A stretch of DNA of 9,411 nucleotides. Origin: Deltaproteobacteria bacterium. GTDB taxonomy: Bacteria > Desulfobacterota > Desulfobacteria > Desulfobacterales > Desulfosalsimonadaceae. Within the stretch, counting starts at the first letter, position 1. Each line of letters starts with the position of its first letter. The DNA lies in assembly GCA_024280875.1 (NCBI GenBank), contig JAJRPH010000163.1, positions 1 through 9,411 on the forward strand, given 5' to 3'. This document shows positions 6,332 to 9,411 of this stretch, piece by piece. A program made the translations under genes and the position numbers. Under the pieces are notes generated by a model. That model saw only the letters and a program-made list of their open reading frames with translations. It was not told the DNA's origin and did not search any database.

Positions 6332-7483
6332 TTAACAATAAACAAAATCTGGTTTCCTGCTCTTGTGAACAATCCATTCATACAGAAAAATCACTTTTTC
6401 TGAGACAGTCGAAATAGAATATTTTTCTGCTATCAGGTTATGACCGCGTCGTCCCATAAGCGAACGTTCTTCCGAAGGCAATCCCATTGCGATTTTCAGG
6501 GCACGGGCCAATGCTGATTTCCCGGTAGGAACCCACCAACCGCACTGGTATTGTTCCAGATCTTTCCAGGGGGTCTCTTTTGTCGTTATTACAGGCGTAC
6601 CAGAGACAAGTGCCTCGGCAACAACAATACCAAAGTTTTCACTCAAAGAGGGCAGTACAAAAAGATCGGCCTTTTTTAGTAACTCTTTCTTTTCAGCTCC
6701 GAACACAGGACCGACAAACTTAATCCGATGAAAAACAGCCTGTTTTTGTGCCTGCAACTTTAACTGCTTTTCATAATTATTTTCATCATTTCCGGCAATG
6801 ATCAATGTCCATTCCGGATAAAAGTGCTGCAACTCTGCCCATGCCTCAATAAGATATTTAAGGCCCTTTTTAGGATGAATCCGGGACATAAAAAAAACAT
6901 TGCGTCCCTCCGTCGTTGATTCTGTAATTTCCTCGGATTCAGACAAGGCATCAACAGATAATCCGTTAGGTATAATGGCGACTGGATTTTTCAAACCATA
7001 GCTTCTTAAATTCTCCGCCTCAAGTTCTCCTGTTGCGTGTATACAGGCTGCAAGCTCCAGGTTTTTATTTTGGAATACCAGACCCGCAACTCTTTTTTTC
7101 CACCTTGAAAACTTTAACGCACCAGGCTCAAGCATGCCCCTTGGGCTTATAATATACGGGATATGTTTAATTTGAGCTGATCTGGCCATGTAGTGCACAG
7201 GCAGCTGCCACAAAGCATGTCCATGAAAAAGATCAGGATTTTTTGCACAAACATAATTCTTTAATGTTTTTGACCCTTTAAAAGATTTAATCCATGAATC
7301 CTGCTTAAATATTTTAATTTTAAAAAAATCAGTTTCAACCAGAGGAACCGGCGATGGTGAACTCGTATGCACCAGTTCAACACGATGACCCTTTTCAGCT
7401 ATGGCGTTGCATAACAGGGGCACACTGCGTGAGGGGCCACCATCGTTTTTATCCAGGGATGAGACACAATGAATAACATTCAT
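6332..7483 (-). CDS. Family 4 glycosyltransferase
   Basis: A 383-residue retaining GT-B enzyme. The N-terminus has the NDGGPSRSV loop (residues 13-20) found in many exopolysaccharide GT4 enzymes, then HGHALWQLP (87-95) and ISPRGMLEPGAL (112-123), which are subgroup hallmarks. The donor domain shows FMSRIHPKKGL (198-207) and the EX7E motif ENFGIVVAE (E282-E290), followed by ALVSGTPVITT. No signal peptide or membrane segment is seen. Its ATG lies 4 bases after the TAA of the upstream GT4 with only a weak GAG-type ribosome site, which suggests translational coupling. It is followed by a 56-base gap before the membrane polymerase gene. It probably builds the same repeat unit as its neighbours. 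Donor specificity cannot be read from the sequence. Confidence 0.93.
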   Translation of the reverse strand: MNVIHCVSSLDKNDGGPSRSVPLLCNAIAEKGHRVELVHTSSPSPVPLVETDFFKIKIFKQDSWIKSFKGSKTLKNYVCAKNPDLFHGHALWQLPVHYMARSAQIKHIPYIISPRGMLEPGALKFSRWKKRVAGLVFQNKNLELAACIHATGELEAENLRSYGLKNPVAIIPNGLSVDALSESEEITESTTEGRNVFFMSRIHPKKGLKYLIEAWAELQHFYPEWTLIIAGNDENNYEKQLKLQAQKQAVFHRIKFVGPVFGAEKKELLKKADLFVLPSLSENFGIVVAEALVSGTPVITTKETPWKDLEQYQCGWWVPTGKSALARALKIAMGLPSEERSLMGRRGHNLIAEKYSISTVSEKVIFLYEWIVHKSRKPDFVYC

Positions 7484-7487
7484 GCTA

Positions 7488-8573
7488 TTAATTTCTCAAA
7501 ATAAAAGCGCCAAGATGAGTAACGAAACGATCTTTGAATGACGAATAACTGAAATGTTTTTGCCACCTGAGAAAACCTTGTTCTCCCATGTACCCGGCTT
7601 TTTCAGGATTACCTAATAAATCAATAATGCCGCCGGACAGTTCACCGTCTCTTTCAGCATCAATTGTTAAACCTGTTTTACCGTGCGAAATCACTTCACC
7701 CGCAGCATCATAAACAGAACCAATAACAGGCAACCCGTGTCTCATGGCTTCAATATAAACAATGCCAAACCCCTCACCATGACTCGGCATTACAAAAAGC
7801 TGTGCATTTTTATACAGATCATCAAGTTCCTTATCGCTGACAAATCCCAAAAGATCTATACTGTTTCTCGCAGAAGACATATCAATAATTTTCTTGAAAT
7901 TTTCCCTGTCGCTTCCTTGACCGACTATTTTCAATACGGCATCAGGAATTTTCTTAATCACATCCGGCCAGGAACGGATCAAACTTCGATGGCCCTTATC
8001 GCGCCCCTTTTCCATTCGTGCCACAATAAGCACAACCGGTTTTCTATTAAGGTAAGGAATAACTGCATCAGGAACATCATCTGTTTCCGTACCCAACATG
8101 CAAACATGACTATTCCTCAACTGCCCATGAAGAGTCTCTGCCCTTTTCTTTGTATAATCACTATTGAAGAGTACATAGTCTGCATTTTGAAGAGTCTCAA
8201 TATAACACGGCCTGGCATTTTCCCACACTTCAATACCATGTGCCCAAACCATTGACGGCCTTTTGGGTAAAAAAGGTAAAATATTATGCGATCGCATAAC
8301 TCCCAAAAAATCATACAGAAAATAATTATACTTCACCCTTGCAAGATTATTATATAAAACATACTTCAGATAAGAACCGTTTACCGTCAAAGCATTTTCA
8401 AAAAATTGAGTCACTGGATATGTATCACTCAGTGAAAGTGATTTAAGCCCGTTAATCATTGAGCCTTTCTCTTCAACGATTACCTTGGCCATCAGACGGG
8501 CAACCCTTGCAATGCCGCCCTTTCCAGATTCCATGGATTCAACTGATAAAAATAAAGATTTTACGTCATTCAT
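7488..8573 (-). CDS. Family 4 glycosyltransferase
   Basis: A 361-residue retaining GT-B glycosyltransferase, full length for the family. The N-terminal domain has a glycine-rich loop near residues 17-25 (GKGGIARVA) and the motif WAHGIEVW (110-117), typical of GT4 enzymes. The donor domain carries the R186...K193 pair in ARMEKGRDKGH and the EX7E motif EGFGIVYIE (E267-E275), then EAMRHGLPVIGS. There is no signal peptide or membrane helix, so it should act in the cytoplasm or at the inner membrane face. The ATG start has no strong Shine-Dalgarno at normal distance (a GGAAAG lies about 20 bases upstream), but the Rossmann-like beginning fits this start. It stops only 4 bases before the next GT4, so the two are almost certainly co-transcribed. 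The sugar transferred is unknown. Confidence 0.93.
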   Translation of the reverse strand: MNDVKSLFLSVESMESGKGGIARVARLMAKVIVEEKGSMINGLKSLSLSDTYPVTQFFENALTVNGSYLKYVLYNNLARVKYNYFLYDFLGVMRSHNILPFLPKRPSMVWAHGIEVWENARPCYIETLQNADYVLFNSDYTKKRAETLHGQLRNSHVCMLGTETDDVPDAVIPYLNRKPVVLIVARMEKGRDKGHRSLIRSWPDVIKKIPDAVLKIVGQGSDRENFKKIIDMSSARNSIDLLGFVSDKELDDLYKNAQLFVMPSHGEGFGIVYIEAMRHGLPVIGSVYDAAGEVISHGKTGLTIDAERDGELSGGIIDLLGNPEKAGYMGEQGFLRWQKHFSYSSFKDRFVTHLGAFILRN

Positions 8574-8603
8574 ATATTATGTAACTGCTTACTTTCCATA
8601 ATT

Positions 8604-9411
8604 TTAACGTTTCACCTCAGTGACAAACTTTATTGCGTTAAGAGTTCCCTTTGTTAAAGTTTCAATAGAATAGTCCTTGACATGTTTCCTGGCATTTAAT
8701 CCCATCTGATAAAGATTTTCCTTTTTATTCAAATATCGCAACATCATCGCGGCCAGGGCTTCTGTGTCTCCAAACGGAACCACATGGCCGGTTTTTTCAG
8801 GAACAATTAAATCGGGGTAGCACCCAACACGGTCACTGACAATCACAGGTAAACCACATGCCATGGCCTCATTCACAACCAGTCCCCAGGTTTCTCCGTA
8901 ATCAGAGGGTAAAATCAGGCAATCACAAATATTGTAAGCATAGGGGATTTCTTTCTGGTTTAGAAAACCTGTAAATGTAACCGGTAATTTTCGACTCCCG
9001 GAAAATGCCTTGCATTCCTTGCGGAGGTTGCCATCACCGATCATTAGCAGATGAACTTTTTCTTTCGACTGCCTGACAATTTTATCAAGTGCCAGCAATA
9101 TATCCATTGGACGTTTCTTTATCTCAAATTTTCCGGAAAAACAGAAACAGACAATATCCTGCGGGATATGCCATCTATTTCTAAATTCCTTCTTTTGGGA
9201 ATCCGTCATTGCTGCTTGTTTTTCAAACCGTTGATTATCAACTGCATGGGGTGCAAAAAATATTTTTTTTGCGGGAACCCCTCCCTTCAAGTAAAACTCT
9301 TTATTTGCTTTTCCCACAGCCAGAAAACCATCGTACTGTTTCAGTAGCAACCGATGCAAGAGGTGTTTATACAAAACACGTTTATGCAATGCGTTGGAAT
9401 CCCCTCTTACA
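8604..9411 (-). CDS. Family 4 glycosyltransferase, 5' end outside window (partial)
   Basis: Retaining GT-B glycosyltransferase that probably adds one sugar to a lipid-linked polysaccharide repeat unit at the cytoplasmic membrane face. The 268 visible residues hold the end of the acceptor domain and the whole donor-binding domain. Near the left edge are the motifs RGDS and, later, FFAPHAVDN, which I know from this GT4 subgroup. The donor half has FSGKFEIKKRP and the catalytic EX7E motif as ETWGLVVNE (visible residues 173-181), followed by EAMACGLPVIVSD. A TTG at 9389-9387 could be taken as a start, but the frame stays open to the edge and encodes VRGDSNA just upstream, so the gene continues beyond 9411 and roughly 100 or more N-terminal residues are missing. 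It ends in TAA, 30 bases before the next gene. Donor and acceptor cannot be read from the sequence. Confidence 0.9.
   Translation of the reverse strand, partial: VRGDSNALHKRVLYKHLLHRLLLKQYDGFLAVGKANKEFYLKGGVPAKKIFFAPHAVDNQRFEKQAAMTDSQKKEFRNRWHIPQDIVCFCFSGKFEIKKRPMDILLALDKIVRQSKEKVHLLMIGDGNLRKECKAFSGSRKLPVTFTGFLNQKEIPYAYNICDCLILPSDYGETWGLVVNEAMACGLPVIVSDRVGCYPDLIVPEKTGHVVPFGDTEALAAMMLRYLNKKENLYQMGLNARKHVKDYSIETLTKGTLNAIKFVTEVKR

Noticed and set aside
7683..8255. Plus-strand open frame of 190 codons
   Set aside because: It lies wholly antisense to a well-supported GT4 gene with an EX7E motif, shows no recognisable motif, and is rich in residues typical of antisense translation. Treated as a shadow.

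Overview
The window is one strand-uniform block of cell-surface polysaccharide genes. All nine genes I can support lie on the minus strand, so transcription runs from high to low coordinates and the reader should follow them from right to left. The organism looks like a Gram-negative bacterium with moderate to low GC. A palindromic element at 21-110, plus its flank up to about 155, resembles short repeats I remember from Desulfobacterota (sulfate-reducing deltaproteobacteria) genomes. That taxonomic hint comes from memory and is weak.

In transcription order: a family 4 glycosyltransferase (GT4) whose 5' end is off the window (8604-9411); a second GT4 (7488-8573); a third GT4 (6332-7483); a multi-pass O-antigen ligase/polymerase-type membrane protein (4854-6275); a WcaF-like left-handed beta-helix O-acetyltransferase (4305-4844); a WaaE/KdtX-like GT2 (3451-4308); a fourth GT4 of the WbuB-like type, starting at a TTG (2186-3331); a CDP-paratose 2-epimerase-like sugar-nucleotide epimerase (1077-2153); and a family 2 sulfotransferase (188-997). 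The operon ends next to the palindromic repeat (1-187 region).

Together these genes can assemble a repeat unit on a lipid carrier (five glycosyltransferases), polymerise or transfer it (Wzy/WaaL-type protein), supply or modify one sugar nucleotide (epimerase), and decorate the product with acetyl and probably sulfate groups. No initiating phosphoglycosyltransferase, Wzx flippase, Wza/Wzc exporter or ABC transporter is visible, so these must lie elsewhere, probably upstream beyond position 9411.

Spacing splits the operon into blocks. Genes from 9411 to 3451 are tightly packed, with gaps of 30, 4, 56 and 9 bases and one 4-base ATGA overlap. A 119-base gap then precedes the last three genes, and a 79-base gap precedes the sulfotransferase. 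Base composition also drifts, from about 37% GC in sampled lines of two upstream GT4 genes to about 54% in sampled lines of the sulfotransferase. This suggests the distal genes were added separately.

I do not see a wholly new system. The points most worth following are the sulfotransferase in a polysaccharide operon, the Tyr-to-Phe change in the epimerase YxxxK motif, and the palindromic element at the operon end.
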